64,000 bases of DNA from Parabacteroides massiliensis. GTDB lineage: Bacteria; Bacteroidota; Bacteroidia; Bacteroidales; Tannerellaceae. The notes beneath the pieces were generated by a model. That model worked only from the letters and a program-made list of their open reading frames with translations, ran no database searches and was not told the origin of the DNA. The number at the start of each line of letters is the position of its first letter. Positions within the stretch are counted from its first letter, which is position 1. Made by a program: the position numbers and the translations under genes. The stretch spans positions 62,001 to 126,000 of the forward strand of contig NZ_LT700189.1 in NCBI RefSeq assembly GCF_900155425.1. Reading direction: 5' to 3'. This document shows positions 8,155-17,087 of the stretch, piece by piece.

Positions 8155-8259
8155 TGTTATTACGCGATTTGCGTTACGCAAATAACGTAATAAATTGCCG
8201 ACTGTCCAAATAAACGAATACAAAATAAACGATATACGGGAGATGTGTTATTACGCGAT
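8155..8259. repeat. Fourteen-base direct repeat flanking a 77-nt spacer
   Basis: TGTTATTACGCGAT occurs at 8155-8168 and again exactly at 8246-8259, between the ATPase remnant and the oxyR stop. The spacer contains the small palindrome TTGCGTTACGCAA. Origin unknown. Confidence 0.6.
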
Positions 8260-8265
8260 CCTTTT

Positions 8266-9192
8266 TTAAACCACCCTCAATCCTGCTTGCAGCGTGCGCA
8301 TTTCTTTCGGAACGGATTTCTTGATGCTTTCGGTCAGAATGTTTGCGATCGAATGCCGGATAAAATCTTTGCGGGTTATCCAAACGATTTCACGTGCCGG
8401 TTTGGGGATGGCAAACGGGCGTACCAGTTCTTTTTGCTGTTCGCTTAGCTGAAGGGTTGCCAGTTCCGGAATGAAAGTGATGCCGTTACCGCTTTCTACC
8501 ATCCGCATAAAAGTCTCCAGACTTCCCAGGCGGTAGGCAGCCTGACGGAGTTTGACCTTCTCCATCTGGCAGAAACGCATCAGCTGATCGCGGAAACAAT
8601 GCCCTTCATCCAGCAACCAAAGACGTTCGTCGCTGATATCGGCCGAACGGACCATCTCTTTCTTGAACACACTTTCGTTGCGGGCTACGTAGGCATAAAA
8701 CTGTTCGTAGTACAGGGTACTTCCCTGTAGTTGCATCTCTGTCGGTTGGTTCGCGATGATGGCAGCGTCTATTTCTCCGTTCTGGAGGGCTTTTATTGTC
8801 GGGGCCGTTTGCATTTCCTGGATGCGGATATCCAGATCGGGGTGTTTCTCCGTTATTTGTTGGAAGAAGCGGGGAAGCAGATAAGGGGCAATCGTCGGTA
8901 ACACTGCGAGGCGGAACGTGCCTTTCAAAGATTGCTCTTCTTCGTTTACGATCTCTTTGATGAGGGAAGCCTGGTGAAGGACGACACGTGCCTGATCGAT
9001 CACCTTACGACCCGCAGGGGTAGGGCAGACCGGCTGTGTATTGCGGTCGAAAAGTTTCACTCCCAATTCATCTTCCAGCTTTTGGATCATCATGCTTAGT
9101 GTAGGTTGAGTCACGCGGCAATGTTCTGCCGCTTTGGCAAAATGGCGGTAAGTGTCTACGGCCAGGATGTATTCGAGTTGTTGGATGTTCAT
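8266..9192 (-). CDS. oxyR: Hydrogen peroxide sensor, LysR-type regulator
   Basis: A 308-residue LysR-family regulator: an N-terminal winged helix-turn-helix (residues 1-60, AAEHCRVTQPTLSMMIQKLE) and a C-terminal sensing domain. The two redox cysteines of OxyR are present at C199 and C208 in DEGHCFRDQLMRFCQ, exactly the E. coli numbering and spacing, so peroxide sensing by disulfide formation is well supported. Divergent from dps with a 217-nt shared upstream region holding an OxyR-type operator, consistent with direct control of dps and autoregulation. Confidence 0.95.
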   Translation of the reverse strand: MNIQQLEYILAVDTYRHFAKAAEHCRVTQPTLSMMIQKLEDELGVKLFDRNTQPVCPTPAGRKVIDQARVVLHQASLIKEIVNEEEQSLKGTFRLAVLPTIAPYLLPRFFQQITEKHPDLDIRIQEMQTAPTIKALQNGEIDAAIIANQPTEMQLQGSTLYYEQFYAYVARNESVFKKEMVRSADISDERLWLLDEGHCFRDQLMRFCQMEKVKLRQAAYRLGSLETFMRMVESGNGITFIPELATLQLSEQQKELVRPFAIPKPAREIVWITRKDFIRHSIANILTESIKKSVPKEMRTLQAGLRVV

Positions 9193-9296
9193 AATTCATT
9201 GTTTGTTGTTACAGACCCTATGATGATATTTTTTACGAAGGTAGAAAAAAAACATGGAATGTGGTAATTATCGCAGTCCGTTCTGCCGGACGCGTG

Positions 9297-9332
9297 ATAG
9301 AATGAGTCTATGATGGTATAGAAATTATCTGT
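9297..9332. promoter_or_regulatory. OxyR-type operator in oxyR-dps region
   Basis: Four tetranucleotides in the order ATAG (9297), CTAT (9308), ATAG (9318), CTGT (9329), with spacings of 7, 6 and 7 bases. This closely follows the enterobacterial OxyR site ATAG-N7-CTAT-N7-ATAG-N7-CTAT. It abuts the dps -33 box, the usual position for activation. Confidence 0.65.
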
Positions 9333-9363
9333 TTGACAGACGTTTATATCTGATGTATCTTTG
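9332..9363 (+). promoter_or_regulatory. dps promoter
   Basis: TTTG at 9332-9335 and TATCTTTG at 9356-9363, separated by 20 bases: a canonical Bacteroidetes -33/-7 pair. Start expected near 9370. Confidence 0.75.
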
Positions 9364-9409
9364 CAGTACAAGAAAAATGAAAAGTATAACAATTAAAAAG
9401 GAAAGAATT

Positions 9410-9898
9410 ATGAAGACATTAGATTATATCCATTTGGACGCAGTTGCAGCAGGTAAAGTCGTTGAAGCATTACAACAGTTGTTGGCCGATTATCAGGTGT
9501 TCTACACAAACCTTCGTGGTTTTCACTGGAACATCAAGGGACACGGTTTCTTTGTCCTTCACGGCAAATTCGAAGACATGTATAACGATGCCGCCGGAAA
9601 GGTGGATGAGCTGGCTGAGCGTATCCTGATGTTGGGAGGTGTTCCGGTTAACAAATTTAGTGAATATCTGAAAGTTGCCAAAGTAAAGGAAGTGTCGGGC
9701 GTATCTTGTGCAGACGAAGCGTTGGAAAACGTGCTGAACACTTACAGCCAGTTTATTGCCGAAGAACGTAAGTTGCTTTCTCTGGCTTCCGAATCCGGAG
9801 ATGAAGCGACAGTAGCCCTGATGAGCGACTACCTGAAGGAACAGGAAAAATTGGTTTGGATGTTAGTGGCTTACTCTTCTTGCGACTGCAAGAAATAA
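9410..9898 (+). CDS. dps: Dps ferritin-like DNA-protecting protein
   Basis: A 162-residue Dps miniferritin that forms dodecamers, oxidises Fe(II) with H2O2 and stores iron, limiting hydroxyl radical formation. The inter-subunit ferroxidase ligands are in place: H39 (FHWNIKG), H51 (LHGKFED), D66 and E70 (KVDELAE), with the same spacing as H51/H63/D78/E82 of E. coli Dps. The ATG at 9410 follows an AAGGAAAG stretch and is preferred to an upstream in-frame codon at 9353 that lies inside the promoter. Divergent from oxyR with an OxyR-type site next to the promoter. Ends in a strong terminator. Confidence 0.95.
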   Translation: MKTLDYIHLDAVAAGKVVEALQQLLADYQVFYTNLRGFHWNIKGHGFFVLHGKFEDMYNDAAGKVDELAERILMLGGVPVNKFSEYLKVAKVKEVSGVSCADEALENVLNTYSQFIAEERKLLSLASESGDEATVALMSDYLKEQEKLVWMLVAYSSCDCKK

Positions 9899-9938
9899 TA
9901 AGCGCATAAGTAATTAATAGTTTATTCGTTGCGTTTGG

Positions 9939-9973
9939 AAAAGGCAGCCTCGTAAGGAGACTGCCTTTTTTTG
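9939..9973 (+). terminator. dps terminator
   Basis: AAAGGCAG pairs with CTGCCTTT, extended by CTC/GAG after one mismatch, followed by a run of T. Confidence 0.8.
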
Positions 9974-10044
9974 TTGGCGTTTAATTTATAGGATGTATCT
10001 TCCGTTCGTTTTTCTGTTTATATTTGTCCGAAAATAAGAGCTGA

Positions 10045-11604
10045 ATGATGGACAGGATGGAAAAAGAACCGCTAATACAGGAATACCGGCGTCTTCCAGA
10101 TGTGGCGGATGTAGACGGTTTGGTCTCTTTTATGGGCCGGCTGATGGATGGTCAGGAGAGTTTTTATTTTGATTTGCTGTTGGCTTCGCTGGTTCGTTTG
10201 CATCCGTACATAAAATCGGATGATGCGGAGCGTATGGCGCCGGTTTTCGAATGGGCTGGAACTGTAATGGAGATGCCGGAGAGCGAGATAGGAGGGTTGG
10301 ATATGCTTACCGCCTCTTTCCTGCTTGACTATGCCGAAGTGCTTGCCGGATCGGAGAAACGAGCCAAAAGGGCGAAACAACAATCTTTTCAAGACTATAA
10401 GCCATATCGGGATCTTGAAAAATTGGCTTTTAGCCGTATGAAGGATCGTAATACGTTGCCTTTGCTTTCGACACCGACCCACCGTCCGGCCTGGATTGAT
10501 CCGGTCGTGCTTGTCTCCCGGTTGTCGGAATATCAGAAAAAGGGATGCAGGCCGGACAACCTGGACTTTCAAATTGCGGTTTCGCGAGTGGCGCTGGATG
10601 ATACGGACGAGGCTGTCCGCTTAGTCGAACAAGAGATGACGGGCGAATATCGCGAGCTGTTGCTCTTCCTGTTCAAGCCGGAAGCACGCCCGAAAGAGCC
10701 TTTTACGTCTCAGGCCGTTTGGATGACAGCAGCGTTGGTCAAAAGTCCTGATACCATCTATGGCGAGTTTGAGGATTTTCCTTATTCTTCCGTAAACCGT
10801 GCTTATTTGACGGGAGATATCCCCTGTGATGTGTTCACCTACGAAAAACCGTTTGAGAAGGTCGACCGTATCTTACAGTTGATTCCTCCGGCAAGCAAGA
10901 ATGTCGCGATAAAATGGAGGTTTGGAGGCTATGCCTTGTATATGACGTATCGGCCTTGTTCCCGTGTCCCGCTTTTGGTGGAGACTTTTTGGCAGATGCC
11001 TTTACGGGAAAAGGACCTGAAGAGGCTCTTGTTGCTTTCTCCGAATGCGCCTCAGGTCTTGTTGGCTTTACTGGTGCGGGATCGCATAAGAGATTCCCAT
11101 TGGAACGATCTGGAACTGACCAAGCTTAATTTGGTCGCTCTTGAGACTCTGTGCGAACTTGATTGGAAGTGGAGCGGAGGAATGGCTCTGACGTATCTGG
11201 CGGTGTGCCTGTTAAGCATCGACCGTTCTGTTCGTTTGTGCGCGGCGGATCTTTGGAGAGAACTTGTGGAGAAAGGCTTGATAGACAATGTGGCTTTAGG
11301 CAGGGTATTGGGTAAAATCCAATCATCGGAATGGGCGCCTGTGCAGAGAATTTCAGGACTGGTCCTTGAAATGTTGATCAACAGATCGTCTTTCCATAAT
11401 AGGGAACTGTCTGTGCTGTTTGTCTCTTTTTTATCTTGCCTGCCGGAAAATCCGGTGAAGGATTTAAAGCGGTTGTTGGAGATCTTTTCAGAAATTCAAA
11501 CGGTTAATGGCTGGCCGAAGGTGACAAACACCTTGCTTCTTTCTTTGCTTGCGGCATGGAAGAAAAACAGCAAATTGACAGAGGTGATAGAATCTTTATA
11601 TTAA
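10045..11604 (+). CDS. Helical repeat protein of unknown function (DUF6493-like?)
   Basis: A 519-residue protein with no signal peptide, membrane segment or catalytic motif. It is rich in leucine helices, especially in the second half (LKRLLLLSPNAPQVLLALL, LTYLAVCLLSIDRSVRLCAADLW), a HEAT/ARM-like look. It recalls the C-terminal part of the larger DUF6493 proteins that accompany SWIM-zinc-finger and MoxR/VWA genes in Bacteroidetes, but none of those partners is next to it. An in-frame TGA directly precedes the ATG, and a TATATTTG box lies at 10019-10026, so it is probably expressed alone. Possibly a shortened relative. Assignment is tentative. Confidence 0.5.
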   Translation: MMDRMEKEPLIQEYRRLPDVADVDGLVSFMGRLMDGQESFYFDLLLASLVRLHPYIKSDDAERMAPVFEWAGTVMEMPESEIGGLDMLTASFLLDYAEVLAGSEKRAKRAKQQSFQDYKPYRDLEKLAFSRMKDRNTLPLLSTPTHRPAWIDPVVLVSRLSEYQKKGCRPDNLDFQIAVSRVALDDTDEAVRLVEQEMTGEYRELLLFLFKPEARPKEPFTSQAVWMTAALVKSPDTIYGEFEDFPYSSVNRAYLTGDIPCDVFTYEKPFEKVDRILQLIPPASKNVAIKWRFGGYALYMTYRPCSRVPLLVETFWQMPLREKDLKRLLLLSPNAPQVLLALLVRDRIRDSHWNDLELTKLNLVALETLCELDWKWSGGMALTYLAVCLLSIDRSVRLCAADLWRELVEKGLIDNVALGRVLGKIQSSEWAPVQRISGLVLEMLINRSSFHNRELSVLFVSFLSCLPENPVKDLKRLLEIFSEIQTVNGWPKVTNTLLLSLLAAWKKNSKLTEVIESLY

Positions 11605-11623
11605 GAATGATGGAAAATAAGCC

Positions 11624-11631
11624 TATATTTG
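11624..11631 (+). promoter_or_regulatory. Predicted aguA promoter (-7 box)
   Basis: TATATTTG, 32 nt upstream of the aguA ATG. Confidence 0.5.
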
Positions 11632-11663
11632 TGCTGTAATAGAATCGTATATTTTAAACGCAG

Positions 11664-12701
11664 ATGGAAGATAAAATCATATTACCGGCAGAGTGGTACC
11701 CGCAAAGCGCCGTCCAGTTGACATGGCCGCATGAGGATACGGATTGGGCGCCCATATTGGAAGAAGTGATTCCTTGTTTCGTAGCGATAGCCAAAGAAGT
11801 GACCAAACACGAAAAACTCTTGATTGTCTGTCCGGACGAACAGGATGTCCGTAAACAATTGGGCGATGTGGATTACAGCCGCATCATTTTCCGGGAGATG
11901 GCGACGAATGATACCTGGGCACGCGATCATGGCGGCATTACGGTGTTCGATCAAGGAGAGCCGGCTGTGTATGACTTCGTGTTCAACGGGTGGGGAATGA
12001 AGTTCGCAGCAAACCTGGATAACCTGATTACGCGCCGGCTGTCCATAGAAGGAACATTTGCCGAAGGGGTTCCGGTTATCAATATGCAACCGTTCGTATT
12101 GGAAGGCGGCAGCATCGAATCGGATGGTAAGGGAACGTTGCTCACCACGGTCGAATGCCTCTCGTCTCTGAACCGGAACGAATATCTGCAAAAGGAAGAA
12201 TTGGAAGCCTATCTGAAGGAAGTCTTCGGTTTTGAACGCATCTTATGGCTTGAAAACGGTTATTTGGCCGGTGATGACACGGATAGCCATGTCGACACGT
12301 TGGCACGCTTCTGCAGCGAAGATACGATCGCGTATGTGCAGTGTACGGATGAGTCGGATGAACATTTCGAGGAATTGCAGGCGATGGAACAAGAGTTGCA
12401 AGCCTTCAAACAGGCAAACGGCAAACCTTACCGGTTGATCGCCTTGCCGATGGCAGACCCGGTGGTATGGGAGGGCGAACGCCTTCCGGCTACTTATGCC
12501 AATTTTTTGATTATCAACGGAGCCGTATTGCTCCCTTATTATAATTCTCCAAAAGATGAACAGGCGAAGGCTGCTTTGCAGCAGGCCTTTCCGGATCGTG
12601 AGATTGTAGGAATCAATTGTTTGCCGTTGATTAAACAACATGGCTCGCTACATTGCGTGACGATGCAATATCCGGAAGGAGTCGTGTCTATTGACGATTG
12701 A
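11664..12701 (+). CDS. aguA: Agmatine deiminase
   Basis: A 345-residue enzyme of the peptidylarginine-deiminase-like guanidino-modifying family; it hydrolyses agmatine to N-carbamoylputrescine and ammonia. Signature blocks are MATNDTWARDHGG, VLEGGSIESDGKG, DDTDSHVDTLARF and the catalytic cysteine C331 in HGSLHCVTMQ near the C terminus. Length fits AguA enzymes. The next gene is N-carbamoylputrescine amidase, so the pair forms the two-step agmatine to putrescine route used by bacteria lacking agmatinase or ornithine decarboxylase. First gene of a likely aguA-aguB-pabB-pabC unit. Confidence 0.93.
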   Translation: MEDKIILPAEWYPQSAVQLTWPHEDTDWAPILEEVIPCFVAIAKEVTKHEKLLIVCPDEQDVRKQLGDVDYSRIIFREMATNDTWARDHGGITVFDQGEPAVYDFVFNGWGMKFAANLDNLITRRLSIEGTFAEGVPVINMQPFVLEGGSIESDGKGTLLTTVECLSSLNRNEYLQKEELEAYLKEVFGFERILWLENGYLAGDDTDSHVDTLARFCSEDTIAYVQCTDESDEHFEELQAMEQELQAFKQANGKPYRLIALPMADPVVWEGERLPATYANFLIINGAVLLPYYNSPKDEQAKAALQQAFPDREIVGINCLPLIKQHGSLHCVTMQYPEGVVSIDD

Positions 12702-12724
12702 TAATAGACAATTGCGTGTTCAAA

Positions 12725-12756
12725 TCATAAATCATAAATTATAAATCATAAATCAT
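12725..12756. repeat. CATAAAT tandem units
   Basis: Near-tandem copies of AAATCATAAATCAT run up to and include the ATG start of aguB. A matching stretch lies at 37605-37636, where it supplies the gltD stop codon. Confidence 0.7.
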
Positions 12757-13630
12757 GAAGTTAGGGCTAGTGCAGCAGGCGAATAGCGGTGACCGGGCTG
12801 CCAATATTGAAAAACTGAAACAAAATATTCGGGCTTGTGCTTTGCAAGGTGCTGAATTGGTCGTTTTGCAGGAGTTGCATAACGGGCTTTATTTTTGCCA
12901 GACGGAGAATACCGACGTGTTCGATCAGGCGGAACCGATTCCGGGGCCTTCGACCGAAACATTCGGGGCGTTGGCAAAAGAACTGGAGATCGTGCTGGTT
13001 CTTTCTTTGTTTGAGAAACGGGCTCCCGGTTTGTATCACAATACGGCTGTCGTGATTGAGAAAGACGGTTCTATCGCCGGGAAATACCGGAAAATGCATA
13101 TCCCGGATGATCCGGCTTATTATGAAAAGTTCTATTTCACTCCCGGTGATCTCGGCTTTGAACCGATCCGGACTTCGGTCGGCAAATTGGGTGTATTGGT
13201 CTGCTGGGACCAGTGGTATCCCGAAGCGGCCCGTCTGATGGCGATGAAAGGGGCGGAGCTGCTGATTTATCCGACAGCCATCGGTTGGGAAAGTACCGAC
13301 ACGGAGGAAGAGAAAAAACGCCAGTTAGGAGCCTGGGTGACTGTTCAGCGGGGGCATGCCGTGGCCAACGGGCTTCCGGTCGTTGCGGTAAACCGGGTAG
13401 GGCACGAGCCCGATCCGTCCGGACAGACGAATGGCATCCGGTTCTGGGGGAACAGTTTCGTAGCCGGTCCGCAGGGAGAACTCTTGGCCGAACTGTCCGA
13501 TAAAGATGAAGAAATACGAATTGTGGAGATCGACAAGACCCGTAGCGAGAATGTCCGCCGTTGGTGGCCTTTCTTCCGTGATCGCCGTATCGATGCCTTT
13601 GGCGGATTGACCGAACGTTTTCTGATATGA
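12755..13630 (+). CDS. aguB: N-carbamoylputrescine amidase
   Basis: A 291-residue nitrilase-superfamily carbon-nitrogen hydrolase that splits N-carbamoylputrescine to putrescine, CO2 and ammonia. The Glu-Lys-Cys triad is visible as E40 (VLQELHNGLYFCQ), K113 (YRKMHIPDDP) and C150 (LVCWDQWYPEAAR). The sequence follows the AguB subgroup closely. Its ATG is formed at the end of a CATAAAT repeat tract. The stop overlaps the pabB start (ATGA, 13627-13630), so translation of the folate-precursor gene is coupled to it. Confidence 0.94.
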   Translation: MKLGLVQQANSGDRAANIEKLKQNIRACALQGAELVVLQELHNGLYFCQTENTDVFDQAEPIPGPSTETFGALAKELEIVLVLSLFEKRAPGLYHNTAVVIEKDGSIAGKYRKMHIPDDPAYYEKFYFTPGDLGFEPIRTSVGKLGVLVCWDQWYPEAARLMAMKGAELLIYPTAIGWESTDTEEEKKRQLGAWVTVQRGHAVANGLPVVAVNRVGHEPDPSGQTNGIRFWGNSFVAGPQGELLAELSDKDEEIRIVEIDKTRSENVRRWWPFFRDRRIDAFGGLTERFLI

Positions 13631-14628
13631 AATTCTATAACCGTATGGAGGCCGTCTGCCGTATGAACCGATTGGGTGCGGAAAGACGGTCTTTCCTGTT
13701 TGTGATCGATTACGGGCAAGACCGGGTGATGGTGGAAGAGCCGGATCAGGTCGATCCGGAAGAGTTGCTCTACAACCTGGACGGCGTGACGAATGTCGCG
13801 GCTGCCGATCGTGTAAACGGCCGGGAGAACCGAGGTACTGCGATTCGATGGGAAACATTCCCGGTGACACAAGAGGCCTATGCAGATTCGTTTCATAAAG
13901 TTGTCGGGCATATCCGGGGCGGAAACTCTTACCTGGTCAACCTGACTTGTGCCACTCCTGTACGGACCGATCTGAGTTTGAAGGATATCTTTTCCCGTTC
14001 GGAAGCCCGATATAAGCTCTGGATGAAAGACCGTTTTGTCGTTTTCTCTCCTGAGATATTCGTGAAAATCCGGGATGGACATATCTATTCCTATCCGATG
14101 AAAGGAACGATCGACGCCACGTTGCCGGATGCCCGCAGGCGGATATTGGACGATCCGAAGGAAACGGCCGAACATGCTACGATTGTCGACCTGATCCGCA
14201 ATGACCTGAGCATGGTCGCGACCGAAGTGACGGTGACCCGCTACCGGTACATAGACGAGCTGCCGACACATACAGGCGCTTTGTTGCAGGTCAGTTCGGA
14301 GATCCGGGGCCGTCTTGCCGGGAACTGGCAGGCAGAAGCAGGAGAGTTGCTGTTCCGTCTCCTTCCCGCAGGTTCCATTACCGGAGCGCCCAAAAAGAAA
14401 ACAATGGAGATTATAGCGGAAGCCGAGACATACGAAAGAGGGTTCTATACCGGTGTCATGGGCTATTTTGACGGGGACAGCCTGAACAGTGCCGTCATGA
14501 TCCGCTTTTTGGAACAACAGGCGGATGGCTCTTTGGTCTTTAAGAGTGGAGGAGGCATCACGTCCCGAAGTGATTTGACAAGCGAGTATAACGAAATGAA
14601 ACAGAAAGTCTATGTCCCCATTTATTGA
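13627..14628 (+). CDS. pabB: Aminodeoxychorismate synthase component I
   Basis: A 333-residue chorismate-utilising enzyme making 4-amino-4-deoxychorismate for p-aminobenzoate and folate. The catalytic lysine lies in YPMKGT (K159), the PIKGT variant that separates PabB from anthranilate synthase TrpE. Later motifs include HATIVDLIRNDLSMVA, PAGSITGAPKKKTMEII and FKSGGGITSRSD. It is shorter than E. coli PabB (453 residues) because the N-terminal subdomain is reduced, as is common for this group. No pabA-type glutaminase is adjacent; it would be supplied in trans, perhaps by TrpG. Start overlaps aguB by 4 nt and its end overlaps pabC by 17 nt. Confidence 0.92.
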   Translation: MKFYNRMEAVCRMNRLGAERRSFLFVIDYGQDRVMVEEPDQVDPEELLYNLDGVTNVAAADRVNGRENRGTAIRWETFPVTQEAYADSFHKVVGHIRGGNSYLVNLTCATPVRTDLSLKDIFSRSEARYKLWMKDRFVVFSPEIFVKIRDGHIYSYPMKGTIDATLPDARRRILDDPKETAEHATIVDLIRNDLSMVATEVTVTRYRYIDELPTHTGALLQVSSEIRGRLAGNWQAEAGELLFRLLPAGSITGAPKKKTMEIIAEAETYERGFYTGVMGYFDGDSLNSAVMIRFLEQQADGSLVFKSGGGITSRSDLTSEYNEMKQKVYVPIY

Positions 14629-15202
14629 AACAATCCGGATCGAGAACGGGCGGATTTATAACTTGCCCTATCATAACCGGCGTATGAACGAGACACGCCG
14701 GGACGTGTTGCATCAAACCGGTACGCTTGATTTGAGTGACTATATCCACCCCGGAAACTACCGGGAGCGGACGAAGTGCCGTGTCGAATATGGTACGGAA
14801 ATCCTGAAAACGGACTATGCCGCCTATCATATCCGCCCCGTATCCACCTTACGGCTGGTTGCCGGCAACGAAGCCGTCTATCGCTATAAAAGTACGGACC
14901 GGAGCGTGCTGAACCGTTTGTTCGCATCTCGCGGAACGGCAGACGATGTGCTGGTCGTCCGGAAAGGATGGTTGACCGACACCTCTATCTGCAACATTGC
15001 GCTCTGGAACGGGAAACAATGGATAACCCCTTCCAAGCCGTTGCTGGCAGGAACGAAAAGGGCCTCTTTGCTGGAGCAGGGAGAGATTGCCACGGGTGAT
15101 ATCCGTCCGGATGATTTGCCGGCTTATTCCCGTATCCGGCTGTTCAATGCGATGATTGAATTCGGCGAAATCGAGCTGCCGGTAGATAAGATCATGTTTT
15201 GA
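14612..15202 (+). CDS. pabC: Class IV aminotransferase-fold protein, likely aminodeoxychorismate lyase
   Basis: A 196-residue fold type IV PLP protein. The PLP lysine is in YRYKSTDRSVLNRLF, followed by GWLTDTSICNIALWNG and TPSKPLLAGTKRASLL, which align by eye with the lysine, E/D-T-S and phosphate-binding regions of PabC and branched-chain aminotransferases. It is about 70 residues shorter than E. coli PabC. Directly after pabB with a 17-nt overlap, it most likely splits aminodeoxychorismate to p-aminobenzoate and pyruvate. Function rests partly on context. Confidence 0.8.
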   Translation: MSPFIETIRIENGRIYNLPYHNRRMNETRRDVLHQTGTLDLSDYIHPGNYRERTKCRVEYGTEILKTDYAAYHIRPVSTLRLVAGNEAVYRYKSTDRSVLNRLFASRGTADDVLVVRKGWLTDTSICNIALWNGKQWITPSKPLLAGTKRASLLEQGEIATGDIRPDDLPAYSRIRLFNAMIEFGEIELPVDKIMF

Positions 15203-15220
15203 CTCGAAAAGAAATCCGTC

Positions 15221-17050
15221 CTATTCCTTTTTAGGCAAACGAAGGACAAAGCGGATCAAGGCGACGAAGACCTTTCCGTATTTGTCGAGCTTGAGTTGTC
15301 CGACGCCCCGTATTTCGCTAAACTCGTCGAGCGTGACCGGTTTCTTCCGGACCATATCTTCGAGGGCGTCATCCGAAAAGAGGATATAAGCCGGAGTATG
15401 CTCGCGTTCGGCTATCTGCTTGCGGAGCTGTTGCAGGGAGTCGAGCAGCGTTTCATCCACAGAGGTGGATTCGATCGGGCGGATCGGACGATATCTGTAG
15501 CCGCCTTTCTTGGTCGGTAGGGCAAAATCTTTCGTCTTTTGGTAAATGGCTAAGAACGCCTGTTGTTCGCCGAAAAGGACTTTGCGCCCCAATGGAGTCA
15601 CTTTCAGATGGCCGGCCGACATATAGTCGATTTCGATATAGCCGAGCTGAAGCATCTGGTATAGATATTCTTTCCACTCTTTGTAGCTGAGGTCCTTGCC
15701 CACGCCGAAAGTCTTTAGCTTGTCGTATCCTTTTTCTGTCAGTTCTTCCTTTTCGGCTCCCCGGAGTATATCGATCAGCAGGTGCATATTGGCCGTTTGC
15801 CCGGTACGGAAAATTCCGCTCAAGGCTTTCTGTACCAAGATGCTCCCGTCGAAACGCCGGGGCGGGTTCTTGCAGACGTCGCAGTTCCCGCAATCCTTGT
15901 CCGTCTCTTCTCCGAAATAGCTCAACAAGATACGGCGCCGGCAGATATCCGCCTCGCAATACCGGCGCATCCGGTTCAACTTCTGCAAGCAGACGTCCTT
16001 CTGCCCGCTTTCCTCCGCGAAACGGCGGAGGAGCAGGATGTCGCTCACGGAATAGAAAAGAAGCGTGTCGCTTTTCATCCCGTCCCGTCCGGCACGCCCT
16101 ATCTCCTGGTAGTAGTTCTCGATGCTTGCCGGCATATTATAATGTACGACCCAGCGGACATTGCTTTTGTCTATCCCCATCCCGAATGCGACTGTTGCGC
16201 ATACCACCTGGATGCGGTCGTTGATGAAGTCGTCCTGTGCTTTCTCGCGCTTGTCGGGGCTGAGGCCGGCATGATAGGCGACTGCCCGGATGCTGAACTC
16301 AGACAGCTCTTCGACCAAAGACTCCGTGCTGTTGCGGCTCATGCAGTAGATGATGCCGCTCTGCCGGTGGTGGCGGTTGATGAAATGGACAATAGCCGCG
16401 ATCTTCTCTTTTTTGCTCAGTCCGCGGCGAACCGTGAGCGACAGGTTAGGCCGGTCGAAAGACGAAATGAATGTTTTCGGCTCCCGCAGTTTCAACTGGT
16501 TCACGATGTCAGTCCGGGTGATTTTGTCTGCCGTAGCCGTCAGGGCGACGATCGGGACGTTCGGGAAATTTTCTTTCAAGACGGAGAGCTGCGTATATTC
16601 GGGCCGAAAGTCATGTCCCCAATGCGAGATGCAATGTGCTTCGTCGATCGCGATCAGAGAAATGTCGATGCGGGGCAGAAGCCAATGCAGTTCGCTTATG
16701 ATCCCTTCGGGCGAGATGTAGAGCAGTTTCACTTTGCCTTGTATGCAGAGTTGCCGTATCCGGTGGCGTTCTTCTTCCGGCATCATGCTGTTGAGCGAAG
16801 CTGCGGGGATTCCGTTGGCGATCAGCCCTTCGACCTGATCCTTCATCAATGCGATCAGAGGAGAGACTACGATGGCGGTTCCCGGCATATAGATTGCCGG
16901 AAGCTGGAAACAGATGGACTTGCCGCCGCCTGTAGGCATCAGGACCAGCGAGTCTTCTTTCTGCAAGATGCGTTGTATGATCTCGGCCTGTAAAGGACGA
17001 AACGAGGTGTATCCGAAGAATCGTTTGAGCAGCGATAATAATTCTTTCAT
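15221..17050 (-). CDS. recQ: ATP-dependent DNA helicase RecQ
   Basis: A 609-residue RecQ-family 3'-5' helicase used in recombination and repair of stalled forks. Walker A is MPTGGGKSICFQLPA (K44), the Walker B is IDEAHCISHWGHDFRPEY, and HRIGRAGRDG-like IGRAGRDG marks motif VI. The RecQ C-terminal zinc-binding cysteines follow (CEADICRR, CGNCDVC), then a winged helix and a C-terminal HRDC domain. An upstream TTG-type extension at 17086 is possible, but the ATG at 17050 gives the usual MKELLSLLKRFFGY start. Convergent with pabC (18 nt apart), divergent from the RhlE-type helicase. Confidence 0.95.
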   Translation of the reverse strand: MKELLSLLKRFFGYTSFRPLQAEIIQRILQKEDSLVLMPTGGGKSICFQLPAIYMPGTAIVVSPLIALMKDQVEGLIANGIPAASLNSMMPEEERHRIRQLCIQGKVKLLYISPEGIISELHWLLPRIDISLIAIDEAHCISHWGHDFRPEYTQLSVLKENFPNVPIVALTATADKITRTDIVNQLKLREPKTFISSFDRPNLSLTVRRGLSKKEKIAAIVHFINRHHRQSGIIYCMSRNSTESLVEELSEFSIRAVAYHAGLSPDKREKAQDDFINDRIQVVCATVAFGMGIDKSNVRWVVHYNMPASIENYYQEIGRAGRDGMKSDTLLFYSVSDILLLRRFAEESGQKDVCLQKLNRMRRYCEADICRRRILLSYFGEETDKDCGNCDVCKNPPRRFDGSILVQKALSGIFRTGQTANMHLLIDILRGAEKEELTEKGYDKLKTFGVGKDLSYKEWKEYLYQMLQLGYIEIDYMSAGHLKVTPLGRKVLFGEQQAFLAIYQKTKDFALPTKKGGYRYRPIRPIESTSVDETLLDSLQQLRKQIAEREHTPAYILFSDDALEDMVRKKPVTLDEFSEIRGVGQLKLDKYGKVFVALIRFVLRLPKKE

Positions 17051-17087
17051 GAGAATCAAAAAGAATCGAATGTTTTTAAAAAGCACG

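Noticed and set aside
9189..9392. Minus-strand ORF of 67 codons in the oxyR-dps gap
   Set aside because: It covers the operator and promoter, has no similarity I recognise, and a skewed composition.
9353..9409. Upstream start for dps at 9353
   Set aside because: The extension lies within the -7 box and 5' untranslated region; the ATG at 9410 gives the normal Dps N terminus.
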